Source: Paracoccaceae bacterium Fryx2 (GTDB taxonomy: Bacteria > Pseudomonadota > Alphaproteobacteria > Rhodobacterales > Rhodobacteraceae). From it: DNA of 64,000 bases. Position numbers and translations under genes: made by a program. Positions 42,422 to 51,836 of this stretch are shown here, piece by piece. The notes under the pieces are model-generated. The model searched no databases and had not been told where the DNA came from. It was given only the letters and a program-made list of their open reading frames with translations. The DNA lies in contig JAVSGI010000005.1 in NCBI GenBank assembly GCA_032334235.1, positions 3,234,501 through 3,298,500 on the forward strand. The letters are read 5' to 3'. The number at the start of each line of letters is the position of its first letter. Position 1 is the first letter of the stretch.

Positions 42422-44593
42422 TTAAATCAGCCACTCATTGAGCTTCGACCAGCGCCGCCGCCCTGAGATGTTCTTCACGGCAATCGCGAGGGCCTTCTTC
42501 TGCCCAACCAGCACCACGAGTTTCTTACCGCGAGTCACACCTGTATAGATCAGATTCCGCTGCAGCATCGCGTAATGCTGCGTCATGACCGGGATCACCA
42601 CAGCTGGGTATTCCGAACCCTGGCTCTTGTGGATGGTCGCGGCATAGGCGGGCACCAGCGTGTCGAGCTCGCCAAAGACGAAGGTGACGGTTCGACCGTC
42701 AAAATTAACTGCGACCTCGCCCTCACTCAAGTCGACATCTTCGATCATACCAATGTCGCCGTTATAGACATCCTTGTCATAATCGTTCTCGATCTGCATG
42801 ACTTTGTCGCCGGGTGCGAAGGTCCATCCGAACCGCTCCACCTTTTTATCACCAGCAGGGTTCAGCACTGCCTGCAATTCTATGTTGAGCGATCGCGCAC
42901 CCACGCCGCCGCGATTCATCGGGCAGAGCACTTGGATGTCCTTGATCGGATCGAAGCCAAAGCGGCGCGGGATGCGCTTGGACACCAACTCGACGATCCG
43001 GGACACGGCTTCCTCAGGGTCGGTGGCCGACACGAAGTAAAAATCTGTGTTTTTGTCCGAAGACCTCAGATCTGGTATTTGACCCGCGTTAATGGCGTGG
43101 GCTGTCGTGATGATTTTACTCTGTGCTGCTTGGCGGAACACCTCAGTCAGTCGCGCCACGGTCACGGTGCCAGAACTGATAATGTCGGCAAGCACTTGGC
43201 CAGGCCCCACCGAAGGCAGCTGATCGATATCGCCCACTATGAGCAAAGCGGCTGCGCTTGGTACAGCCTTCATCAGCGACTGCATCAAAAGCACATCAAC
43301 CATTGAGCTCTCGTCAACGACCAGCAGCTCGCAATCGAGGGGGTTTTCCTCGTCGCGCTTGAAGCCAAAAACCTTCGGGTCAAACTCTAGTAGCCGGTGG
43401 ATTGTCTTTGCCTCCATGCCGGTCGCTTCCGTCATGCGTTTTGCCGCTCGGCCAGTCGGCGCACAGAGCAGGAGCTTTACGCCTTTGGCTGCCAGGATGC
43501 GCAGGATCGAGTTCACGATCGTGGTCTTGCCCACACCGGGGCCGCCTGTAATCACCATAACTTTCGACTTTAGCGCGGCGCGGATGGCCTCAGCCTGACT
43601 GGCGGCAAGCGTCAGTTCTGTCTTTTTCTCAATCCAAGGAAGTGCTTTGTCCGCATCAATGAGCTGCCAAGGCAGGGGCGCGTTTCGAATTCGCCTGATC
43701 TGTTCGGCGATCCCGCGCTCTGCCAGATAGAGGCCCGTCAGGAAAATGCACTCAACCTCGCCTACTAAGTCGGCCGTGACCGTTTTCTCGGCCAACTCTT
43801 CCAAAACAGCGCTCTCGATCAAAGGCGCAGGCACTTCGAGAAGTTTACCCGCCAGTCCTATCAGTTCGGCCCGGGGCAGGCCACAATGGCCATTGCCCAT
43901 TGCCTCTGTCAGCGCAAAGGAAATCCCCGCGCGCACCCGGATCATTGCCGTCTTCTCTATGCCGAGTTTTTCGGCAATTAGGTCGGCCGTGCGAAACCCG
44001 ATGCCGCGAATGTCCTTGGCGAGCCGGTAAGGGTTCTCGCTCATGATTTGTACGGAATCGGTGCCATAGGTCTTGAAAATCCGCACAGCGCGCGCCGTGC
44101 CAACACCGTGTTGGTGCAAGAACACCATGATCTCGCGGATAACCTTCTGATCCGCCCATCCGGTGGTGATCTTGGCGGCCCGTACCGGCCCGATACCTCC
44201 CACCTCGCGCAGACGCTCGGGCGTGGCCTCGATAATGTCGAAGACGTCCTTGCCGAAACTTTTGACCAAGCGCTTGGCGTAGACCGGGCCGATGCCGCGG
44301 ATCATGCCCGAGCCGAGGTATTTTTCGATGCCTTCGAGGGTTGCAGGAGCGGATGTCTTCAAGAAATGGGCCTTGAACTGCAGGCCGTGATTGTGATCGT
44401 TAAGCCAAACTCCAGATGCCGTGATCCATTCCCCGGCCGATATCATCGCTGCATGACCCACTGTGGTCACCAGGTCCCGATGGCCCCGCGCCTTAACCCT
44501 CAGCACGCAGAAACCGCTCTCCTGACTGTGAAACGTGACGCGCTCGACCAGACCGGCCAAGACTTCTGTGACGCTGTCAGCCTGATGCCTCAT
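42422..44593 (-). CDS. RecD2-like ATP-dependent DNA helicase
   Basis: This 723-residue SF1 helicase has an N-terminal OB-like domain, helix-hairpin-helix motifs (GSGMIRGIGPVYAKRLVKSF and VGGIGPVRAAKI, about residues 95-145) and a helicase core. Walker A is GGPGVGKTTIV at about 345, motif II LLVVDESSMVD, motif V TIHKSQGSEYP and motif VI LIYTGVTRGKK. RecD2 proteins unwind DNA 5' to 3' without RecBC. The start overlaps the nuclease stop as ATGA, so the two are one operon. It appears intact. Confidence 0.9.
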   Translation of the reverse strand: MRHQADSVTEVLAGLVERVTFHSQESGFCVLRVKARGHRDLVTTVGHAAMISAGEWITASGVWLNDHNHGLQFKAHFLKTSAPATLEGIEKYLGSGMIRGIGPVYAKRLVKSFGKDVFDIIEATPERLREVGGIGPVRAAKITTGWADQKVIREIMVFLHQHGVGTARAVRIFKTYGTDSVQIMSENPYRLAKDIRGIGFRTADLIAEKLGIEKTAMIRVRAGISFALTEAMGNGHCGLPRAELIGLAGKLLEVPAPLIESAVLEELAEKTVTADLVGEVECIFLTGLYLAERGIAEQIRRIRNAPLPWQLIDADKALPWIEKKTELTLAASQAEAIRAALKSKVMVITGGPGVGKTTIVNSILRILAAKGVKLLLCAPTGRAAKRMTEATGMEAKTIHRLLEFDPKVFGFKRDEENPLDCELLVVDESSMVDVLLMQSLMKAVPSAAALLIVGDIDQLPSVGPGQVLADIISSGTVTVARLTEVFRQAAQSKIITTAHAINAGQIPDLRSSDKNTDFYFVSATDPEEAVSRIVELVSKRIPRRFGFDPIKDIQVLCPMNRGGVGARSLNIELQAVLNPAGDKKVERFGWTFAPGDKVMQIENDYDKDVYNGDIGMIEDVDLSEGEVAVNFDGRTVTFVFGELDTLVPAYAATIHKSQGSEYPAVVIPVMTQHYAMLQRNLIYTGVTRGKKLVVLVGQKKALAIAVKNISGRRRWSKLNEWLI

Positions 44594-45069
44594 GGGCTAC
44601 GAGCGCCGCGCCGCCAATCCCATGGCATGACAAATGCGCCAGACCAGATATTGCGCACAGTGCGCCGTGCTTCGGCCTCAATCAGCACGTAGTCTTGCGA
44701 ATATTGCTGATAAGCCACCGCCCAGCCTTCGGCGACCATCCAGCCATTGAGATCGACCCCGTTCTGCGAGCAGACCGCAATGGTACGCCCATAGCGGTCG
44801 GTATCGCGCGCCACGCAGCCGACACTGCGGCGACCAATCCGATCTGAAAGCGCCAGCGCCGCCTGCTGACCGCAGCGCCAGGATTGCCCAGACGGGCGCG
44901 TGCAGAGCTGGCGGCTCTCAGGCGCATCGATCCCATGCAGACGGATGCGCATTCCCCGGATTTCCAGGCTGTCACCATCCGTCACACTCGCAACACCCTT
45001 GATTGTCTGTGCCGTAACCGGCACGGACAAAAACAGCAGGCAGAGGATCAGGGCGAGTCGCAGCAACAA
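44590..45069 (-). CDS. secreted/periplasmic SNase-like thermonuclease
   Basis: This 159-residue protein has a signal peptide (MLLRLALILCLLFLSVPVTA, cleavage before QT) and a staphylococcal-nuclease domain: SVTDGDSLEI, MRIRLHGIDAPESRQLC and DTDRYGRTIA supply the catalytic Arg, Asp and Glu set. It would hydrolyse DNA or RNA outside the cytoplasm. Coupling to a cytoplasmic helicase is odd for an exported enzyme. Confidence 0.85.
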   Translation of the reverse strand: MLLRLALILCLLFLSVPVTAQTIKGVASVTDGDSLEIRGMRIRLHGIDAPESRQLCTRPSGQSWRCGQQAALALSDRIGRRSVGCVARDTDRYGRTIAVCSQNGVDLNGWMVAEGWAVAYQQYSQDYVLIEAEARRTVRNIWSGAFVMPWDWRRGARSP

Positions 45070-45231
45070 AATGTCCGTGTCTGGTTTCAGGGAATGACGA
45101 TCTACGCCAAATCCCTTTTGTCACGCAGGGGGCCATGGGTCGAGTCGCGAATGTTAACGCTCTGATGTGCAGACGAGGATTTCATTCGTTTCCAGCGCAC
45201 TATGGTTGCTGACGCAGGTGCAGACCCAAGC

Positions 45232-45237
45232 TATAGT
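45232..45237 (+). promoter_or_regulatory. candidate -10 element of a leaderless exonuclease transcript
   Basis: TATAGT ends 5 bases before the ATG at 45243, which places transcription start at or next to the start codon. No ribosome site precedes the ATG except GGGG one base away. A -35-like TTGCTG at 45206 is 20 bases upstream, longer than ideal. Confidence 0.4.
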
Positions 45238-45242
45238 GGGGC

Positions 45243-46622
45243 ATGACCTTTGCCTTTTACGATCTCGAAACCACCGGCCTTTCGCCCGCCTTCGATCAGC
45301 CTCTGCAATTCGCCGCCATTCTGACGGATGACGAATTCAGGGAAATCGAGCGGGTCAATTTGCGTTGCCGGATCGCGCCGCATATCATCCCTTCGCCTTG
45401 GGCCTTGGTGGTAACTGGCGTGCGCCCAGCGCAGTTGCTGGACGCGGCCCTGCCGACGCTCTTTGAGTTCACGCAAGAGATCGGCGCACTGATCAATCGC
45501 TGGTCGCCTGCCATCTGGACGGGGTTCAACAGCATCCGCTTTGACGAGGAGATGCTGCGCCAGGCCTTCTATCAAAACCTGCAGCCTGACATTTTCGCGA
45601 CGCAGCTCAACGGGAACACGCGGCTTGATCTACTGACCGCGCTCTATGCCGTCTGGTATCGCCAGCCTGATTTGCTCAAATGGCCAATCGATGAGACCGG
45701 CCGCGTGCGCTTCAAACTCGATCGCATTGCGCCGCTGAACGGGTTCACCGCCCACAACGCCCATGACGCGCTTGGGGATGTCGAGGCGACCATTCACATC
45801 GCACGCCAGATCGCCCAAGGCGCGCCGGATCTCTGGGCAGAACTGCTGTCCAATCGGGACAAGGGCAGCGTCCAAGGCCGCATCACAAGCTTCCAGCCCT
45901 TGGCGCTGGTCGAACGCTTTGGTGGCGGTCCGCCGCGCGCCACGATTGGCTGCTACTGCGGCACCTCTGCCAGCAACGCCAATCAGGCCGCGTTCCTTGA
46001 TCTTGAGGCCGTCGATCCGGCCGATCTTCTGGCTGCCGACGACGCCGTGCTTTTTGCGGCGGTGAATGCGTCGCCGAAGATCATCCGGTCCCTCGCAACC
46101 AACAAGTCGCCCGCGCTCCTTTCTCTCGCCACGCCCAGCGCCGAGCATGCCCGGCGTGCTGAGATCATCGCGAACGCGCCCGAGTTTCGCGCCCGAGTCG
46201 CACAGGCTCTGGCGGCACGTTTCCCTGAGGATCCATCTGCGCCGACACCACCCGTCGAAAAGCAGATCTTTGGGAGCTTCTACAGCAATGCCGACAAGGC
46301 ACTTCTTGCCGAGTTTCAGCGTGCCGACTGGCCACGACGTCAGGAGATCGCATCCTCCCTCGGGGATTCCCGTCTCCGTCAACTCGGGCGCCGACTGGTG
46401 GCATTCCATGCACCTGCGCTGCTGTCGCCGGAGGAGCAGGGTCAGTATGAGGGCTGGTTGCGCGCGCGCTGGTCGGCAGACGATGTGCCCGAGACAGAAT
46501 GGTTGACGCTCGAGAGGTCCATGCGCGCGATTGCCGACATGCGTACTGGCGGCGAGGTCGATGTGGGTCTGATTGGCGAAATCGAAACCTACCTGCAGGG
46601 TTTTGATATCTCAGCACGATGA
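45243..46622 (+). CDS. sbcB: exonuclease I (SbcB-like)
   Basis: This 459-residue DEDDh 3'-5' single-strand exonuclease has motif I FAFYDLETTGLSP (residues 3-15), motif II in NSIRFDEEMLRQ (about 98), and motif III in HNAHDALGDVEATIHIA (about 176). The C-terminal exonuclease I domain reaches from 200 to the end. The size is near that of E. coli SbcB. It is encoded divergently from the SNase-RecD2 operon and 87 bases before the BREX regulator. Its relation to BREX is unknown. Confidence 0.88.
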   Translation: MTFAFYDLETTGLSPAFDQPLQFAAILTDDEFREIERVNLRCRIAPHIIPSPWALVVTGVRPAQLLDAALPTLFEFTQEIGALINRWSPAIWTGFNSIRFDEEMLRQAFYQNLQPDIFATQLNGNTRLDLLTALYAVWYRQPDLLKWPIDETGRVRFKLDRIAPLNGFTAHNAHDALGDVEATIHIARQIAQGAPDLWAELLSNRDKGSVQGRITSFQPLALVERFGGGPPRATIGCYCGTSASNANQAAFLDLEAVDPADLLAADDAVLFAAVNASPKIIRSLATNKSPALLSLATPSAEHARRAEIIANAPEFRARVAQALAARFPEDPSAPTPPVEKQIFGSFYSNADKALLAEFQRADWPRRQEIASSLGDSRLRQLGRRLVAFHAPALLSPEEQGQYEGWLRARWSADDVPETEWLTLERSMRAIADMRTGGEVDVGLIGEIETYLQGFDISAR

Positions 46623-46709
46623 TGTTCTTCGACTGTTCTCCCCTGAATCATTTTATTGCGAGAGACTACTATTTAGAATATCGGGAAGAGGGATAACGAG
46701 AGGAATGAC

Positions 46710-47609
46710 GTGCCGCGCAGACGAGTCAAGCAGCTGAACTGGGGCGCGGAGCGGCGCAATGCGTTCATCGAGTTCAGGGCATTCTGGCACGGCCGGATCA
46801 ACCGAGCTGACCTGATTGAGACTTTCGGCATCTCGCTCCAGCAGGCTTCGCTCGATCTGGCGGGCTATGCCGATCAGTGGAAGCGCAACCTCATCTATGA
46901 CAAGAGCCAGCGTGCCTATGTCCGAGGCCGCAACTTCCAGCCGAATTTCATCACGCCCAGCGCCGAGGATTATCTCGCACAGTTGCGCGCGGTCGATCAG
47001 GGTCTTGTCTCGCGCGAGCAGAGCTGGATCAGCGAGTTCCCTGGCTACGGCGCAACGCCGACGCCGACCCGCGGCGTCAAAGCGGAGACGCTGCGCGAGG
47101 TTCTGAGCGCAATCCACGCCCCCGCCGCCCTGAACGTCACCTATCAGTCAATGTCCAGGCCTGAGCCCAGCGCCCGTTGGATCGAGCCTCATGCTTTGGC
47201 CTTCGATGGGTTCCGCTGGCATGCCCGCGCGTTCTGCCAGAACGACCAGGTGTTCAAGGACTTTCTGCTCTCTCGTATTGTCGAGATCGGTAAGCAGGGC
47301 CCAATCACGGCGGACCCGCAGGCTGATGCCGACTGGCACAATGAAATCGTGCTCGAGATCGGCCCGCATCCGGATCTATCCGATAATCAGCGCCGTGCGA
47401 TCGAGATGGATTATGGTATGGAAGACGGGCGGGCGCAGATCCCGGTACGGCGGGCGCTATTGTTCTATGCGCTCAAGCGCCTTGGTCTCGACACCGATCC
47501 GGCAGCCAGGCGACCGCAGGATCAGCAGATCGTCCTGCTAAACGCTTCTGAAATATCCGGATGCCGGCAGCACCGCGTTCCACACAACACGGCTGGTGGT
47601 TCCACATGA
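46710..47609 (+). CDS. brxR: WYL-domain transcriptional regulator of the BREX operon (BrxR/CapW-like)
   Basis: This 299-residue protein has a winged helix at residues 15-60 (FWHGRINRADLIETFGISLQ), a WYL domain at about 145-200 (WIEPHALAFDGFRWHARAFC, then FKDFLLSRIVEIG) and a C-terminal dimerisation part. GTG 46710 follows AGAGGAATGAC. Its stop overlaps brxF as ATGA. Proteins of this layout repress defence operons such as BREX and CBASS and respond to a nucleic-acid signal; autoregulation is likely. No clear operator palindrome was found. Confidence 0.8.
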   Translation: MPRRRVKQLNWGAERRNAFIEFRAFWHGRINRADLIETFGISLQQASLDLAGYADQWKRNLIYDKSQRAYVRGRNFQPNFITPSAEDYLAQLRAVDQGLVSREQSWISEFPGYGATPTPTRGVKAETLREVLSAIHAPAALNVTYQSMSRPEPSARWIEPHALAFDGFRWHARAFCQNDQVFKDFLLSRIVEIGKQGPITADPQADADWHNEIVLEIGPHPDLSDNQRRAIEMDYGMEDGRAQIPVRRALLFYALKRLGLDTDPAARRPQDQQIVLLNASEISGCRQHRVPHNTAGGST

Positions 47610-48064
47610 TCGATGATCTCGAGCGCGTGGTTGAAGACACGGTTTCTCTTAACAGCAAGCTGGTGCTGCTTATTGGTCAGCCACGCACCGGAAAGAGTGC
47701 TTTGCTCGATCAATTTTCTAAGCGCACGCAAGTCCAAGTTCTGAACCTTGGAGCTGCGCTTGGCAGGGAACTACTTTCGCTTCCGAAGTCACGACGACAC
47801 TTGCTGGTGCCCGAGGTCTTCAAGAACGTGGCTGATGCTGCTTCTGCGCATGGCCTTCTCTTGGTCGACAATATCGAGTTACTCTTCGATAGGACGCTTC
47901 GTGTTGGTGTACTCGATCTCTTGAAGACGCAGTCCCGCGTCCGCCGAGTTGTCGCCGTTTGGCCAGGAGAGTTGCGTGATAATCGCCTCTCGTATGCCGC
48001 ATCAGGTCATCCAGAACATCAGGATTACAGCCCAGAGGGCGTGGTCCTTTTCAGCATTAATTGA
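47606..48064 (+). CDS. brxF: BREX type III P-loop protein BrxF
   Basis: This 152-residue ATPase has Walker A LIGQPRTGKSALLDQF (residues 20-35) and Walker B LLLVDNIELLFDR. The ATG at 47606 overlaps the regulator stop. Type III BREX is defined by brxF before brxC, and the size fits. It is coupled to the rest of the operon. Its exact role in BREX is not known. Confidence 0.82.
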   Translation: MIDDLERVVEDTVSLNSKLVLLIGQPRTGKSALLDQFSKRTQVQVLNLGAALGRELLSLPKSRRHLLVPEVFKNVADAASAHGLLLVDNIELLFDRTLRVGVLDLLKTQSRVRRVVAVWPGELRDNRLSYAASGHPEHQDYSPEGVVLFSIN

Positions 48065-48077
48065 AAGGGGAACGGGG

Positions 48078-51000
48078 ATGCCAATGCATTATGGTGATCT
48101 CATTCAGTTCGAGCCGATTGAGTCTGTCATCCAGCTCTTGGATGCTAATCGCCCGGAGGAGGCCAAGAAATTGGTCTCGACCTACGTCATTTCTGACGAC
48201 ATGGCAGAACGCATCGCGAACCAGATGATCCCGCAGCTTTCGTTTGACGAGAGTGTGGATCACAAGGGCGTCTTGGTTGTCGGCAACTACGGGACCGGTA
48301 AGTCTCACCTGATGTCCGTGCTGTCGCTCGTGGCTGAAGATGTGACTTACCTGCCGATGATCCGGCATCCGAAGGTGGCGGAAGCTGCCAGTGCGATTGC
48401 AGGAAAATTCAAGGTTCATCGTATCGAGGTATCCAGTCAGATGTCCCTCCGGGACATCATCACCCAGCAGTTGGAGGTATTCCTTGAGAAGCACGGGGTT
48501 ACCTATTCGTTCCCCCCGGCTGACAAGGTCGTCAACAACAAGTCCGCCTTTGAAGAGATGATGGCTGCGTTTTCAGAGGTGCATCCTGACCATGGCGTTC
48601 TCCTCGTGGTCGACGAGTTCCTCGAATATCTGCGATCCCGGCGGGACCACGACCTCGTGTTGGATCTGTCGTTCTTGCGTGAAATTGGCGAGGTGACCAA
48701 GCACCTGCGCTTCCGTTTCGTCGCGGGCGTTCAGGAGGCGATCTTCGATAGCGGTCGCTTTCAGCATGTCTCGGATAGCCTTCGGCGCGTGAAGGACCGC
48801 TTCACACAGGTGCTGCTCGCTCGCCAAGACGTAAGCTTCGTGGTGGCTGAGCGACTGCTCAAGAAGACTGCGGACCAGCATAACAAGATCCGGGCCTATT
48901 TGACGCCATTCGCTAAATTCTATGGATCGATGAACGAGCGAATGGACGAATACGTTCGGCTTTTCCCTGTTCATCCCGACTACATCGGCACATTCGAGCG
49001 GCTGGTCTTTACTGAAAAGCGCGGTGCGCTGGTCACGCTTCGAGACCAGATTCAGGCCGTACTGAAGGACGAAGTTCCTCAGGATCGACCTGGGCTAATC
49101 GGCTATGATAAGTTTTGGGAGACGGTCACGTCCAATGGGGTGCTGCGCGCTGATCCGAATATCGGCCCGGTGCTGAAGGTTTCTGAGGTTCTGCAAGAAC
49201 GCGTTCGAAAAGCATTTACGAGACCGCAGTACAGGCCCATGGCGCTTCGGATCATCGATGGGCTCGCTGTCCACCGTCTGACAACCGGCGGCGACATCTA
49301 TGTCCCCGTCGGTCCTACGGCCGAGGAATTGCGGGATACGCTTTGCCTTTATCAGCCTGGCATCGAAGACATGGGCGGTGATCCTGAGGCCGATCTACTT
49401 TCGCTCGTCCAAACTGTCTTGCGAGAGACAATCCGGACCGTCAACGGGCAGTTCATCTCCAAGGCCGCGGACACAGAACAGTATTTCCTCGACCTAAAGA
49501 AGGACGTGGACTACGACGCACAGGTCGAAAAACGTGCTGATGCGCTGTCCAATGACGCATTGGATCGTGCCTATTACAGTGCCATCCGGCAGCTGATGGA
49601 GCGGATGGACGAGACGTCCTACGTGACGGGTCACCAGATCTGGCAGTACCAGATCGAGTGGCAAGATCGCCGCGTTGAGCGGAGTGGCTATCTGTTTTTC
49701 GGTGCCCCCAATGACAGGCCTACGGCGCAGCCGGAGCGCGATTTCTACATCTACTTCATCCAGCCATTTGAGCCACCGCGTTTTCGCGATGACCAGAAGG
49801 CAGATGAGGTGTTTTTCCGGTTGAAGAACCCCGATGACGCTTTCCGACGTCATTTGTCTTTCTACGCAGCGGCGCAGGATCTTGCCTCAACAGCCAGCGG
49901 TGGAGCGAAGTCTGTCTATCTCGACAAGGCCAAGGATGCTCTGCGCGACATGAGCAAATGGCTGCAGGAAAAGCAGATGTCGGCTTTTGAGGTTACCTAT
50001 CAGGGTAAGTCGAAGGCGCTGCAGGAGTGGTCCAAGGGGGTTTCGCTTCGTGAAAAAGCACGCCTTGGCCCGGAAGAACGGATCAACTTCCGTGACGTGG
50101 TGAATGCGATCTCCGGTCTCGCGCTGAACAATCAGTTTGGCGAACTCGCACCAGAATACCCTAGGTTTTCGGCTCTTGTGACCGATTCCAATCGAAAGCA
50201 GCTGATCGGCAATACGCTTCGCGTGCTGGCCGGTGCCAACCGCACCAAGGATGCTGTCGTGATTCTTGATGGGCTCGAAATGCTGGATGGCGATCGCATA
50301 GACCCCACGCGGTCGCGTTATGCGATGGAAGTCCTGAATCGGTTGAAGGCCAAAGGTCACGGTCAGGTGCTGAACCGCAGTGAACTGATCAGCGGCGATG
50401 CCGAGGTCGAATGCTTTGCACCCATCAAGTTTCGGCTTGAACCGGATCTGCTCGCGGTTGTTCTCGGAGGACTGGTTTATTCGGGGGACATCGTCCTTGC
50501 CATTACGGGAGACAAGATCGACTCGAGCAAGATCACTGCGCTCGCCGAGCGTCCGCTCGACGAACTGAAGCAATTCAAGCACGTCGAGGCTCCCAAGGAG
50601 ATCAACGTTGCAGTTCTCCGTTCCTTGTTCGAAGCCCTTGGGCTTCCCCCCGGTCTTGCCCAACAAGCGACCCAAGGCTCTGACGAGCCGGTGAAGCTGC
50701 TGCAGGAGGAAGTCGGAAAGCTGACGCGGCGCGTTTTGTCTTCGTCGAATGACATGGCAGGTCGCCTCAGCTTCTGGGGTCAAGCGCTTCTGCGGGACGA
50801 AGAAATTCGGGATTACCGTTCTAAACTCGACGAACTTAAGGCGTTCTCGGAAAGTCTTGCCCCCTACAACACTGTGGGCAAGCTCAAGAACCTGCGCGTC
50901 GGCTCGGAAGATATCGCCGCCCAGACCAAGAACCTAGACGTGCTGAAAGCTGTCGAGGCCATGCTGGAACTGATCGCTGACCTCGGCGCTGTTGCAGGCT

Positions 51001-51809
51001 ACCTCTCACTTGCGGAGACAGTCCTGATTTCGGACCATCCTTGGGTGAAACAGGCACAGGATGCTCGCAAACAGCTTCTCGAGAAGCTGGCCAGTGACCG
51101 CACGGCCCAACATGCTGCCGAGTATCGTCAGACCCTGGCCAAGCTCAAGAAAGATTACATCGCCGCCTATATCGCTCGGCACAGCCGGGCCCGTCTTGGC
51201 GTCGCGGAGGACAAGACGAAGGCGTCCCTACGCAAAGATCCGCGCCTTGCGTCGATGCGGACTCTGATGAACGTGTCGCTCATGCCAACCAGCCAGCTTA
51301 CCGGCTACGAGGACAAGCTCGAGAAGCTGAAAAGCTGCGCGTCACTCCTCGAGTCGGAGCTGTCCGCTAGTCCGATGTGCCCGCACTGCAGCTTCAAGCC
51401 CGCCAACGAGCAGGGCGACATGCTGCCCGCGGCGAATGTCCTGAAGCAGCTTGATGAAGAGTTGGACCGCTTGATCGATGGTTGGCAGCAGACGCTGCTC
51501 GACAACCTCGAAGACCCGACGATCCAGGAGAACCTTGATCTGCTGAAGCCAACGGCGCGCAGTCTGGTCGAGGCGTTCGTAACGGCGAAGGCCCTCCCCG
51601 ATCCAGTAACGGGGGACTTCGCTTCCGCCATTCAGGACGCGCTGTCCGGGCTGGAGAAGGTCAATGTCGGCAGCGAAGACATCAAGGCCGCACTCCTGCA
51701 AGGCGGATCGCCTGCAACGCCCGAAGACCTGCGCAAGCGGTTCGAGGCCTTCCTGAATGACCGGTGCAAAGGCAAGGACACCACCAAGCTGCGCTTTGTG
51801 GTGGAATGA
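48078..51809 (+). CDS. brxC: BREX ATPase BrxC
   Basis: This 1243-residue protein is the large ATPase of BREX. Walker A is VLVVGNYGTGKSHLMSVLSL at about residue 65-85, with Walker B in GVLLVVDEFLEYL at about 175. The remaining 900 residues are helical with a zinc-ribbon near the end (MCPHCSFKPANE, only one CxxC pair seen). ATG 48078 follows GGAACGGGG and gives the family start (MPMHYGDLIQFE); an upstream in-frame ATG overlaps brxF. It is essential for defence in studied BREX systems. Confidence 0.9.
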   Translation: MPMHYGDLIQFEPIESVIQLLDANRPEEAKKLVSTYVISDDMAERIANQMIPQLSFDESVDHKGVLVVGNYGTGKSHLMSVLSLVAEDVTYLPMIRHPKVAEAASAIAGKFKVHRIEVSSQMSLRDIITQQLEVFLEKHGVTYSFPPADKVVNNKSAFEEMMAAFSEVHPDHGVLLVVDEFLEYLRSRRDHDLVLDLSFLREIGEVTKHLRFRFVAGVQEAIFDSGRFQHVSDSLRRVKDRFTQVLLARQDVSFVVAERLLKKTADQHNKIRAYLTPFAKFYGSMNERMDEYVRLFPVHPDYIGTFERLVFTEKRGALVTLRDQIQAVLKDEVPQDRPGLIGYDKFWETVTSNGVLRADPNIGPVLKVSEVLQERVRKAFTRPQYRPMALRIIDGLAVHRLTTGGDIYVPVGPTAEELRDTLCLYQPGIEDMGGDPEADLLSLVQTVLRETIRTVNGQFISKAADTEQYFLDLKKDVDYDAQVEKRADALSNDALDRAYYSAIRQLMERMDETSYVTGHQIWQYQIEWQDRRVERSGYLFFGAPNDRPTAQPERDFYIYFIQPFEPPRFRDDQKADEVFFRLKNPDDAFRRHLSFYAAAQDLASTASGGAKSVYLDKAKDALRDMSKWLQEKQMSAFEVTYQGKSKALQEWSKGVSLREKARLGPEERINFRDVVNAISGLALNNQFGELAPEYPRFSALVTDSNRKQLIGNTLRVLAGANRTKDAVVILDGLEMLDGDRIDPTRSRYAMEVLNRLKAKGHGQVLNRSELISGDAEVECFAPIKFRLEPDLLAVVLGGLVYSGDIVLAITGDKIDSSKITALAERPLDELKQFKHVEAPKEINVAVLRSLFEALGLPPGLAQQATQGSDEPVKLLQEEVGKLTRRVLSSSNDMAGRLSFWGQALLRDEEIRDYRSKLDELKAFSESLAPYNTVGKLKNLRVGSEDIAAQTKNLDVLKAVEAMLELIADLGAVAGYLSLAETVLISDHPWVKQAQDARKQLLEKLASDRTAQHAAEYRQTLAKLKKDYIAAYIARHSRARLGVAEDKTKASLRKDPRLASMRTLMNVSLMPTSQLTGYEDKLEKLKSCASLLESELSASPMCPHCSFKPANEQGDMLPAANVLKQLDEELDRLIDGWQQTLLDNLEDPTIQENLDLLKPTARSLVEAFVTAKALPDPVTGDFASAIQDALSGLEKVNVGSEDIKAALLQGGSPATPEDLRKRFEAFLNDRCKGKDTTKLRFVVE

Positions 51810-51836
51810 ATCCGTTATGAATAAAGGAACAATGCA

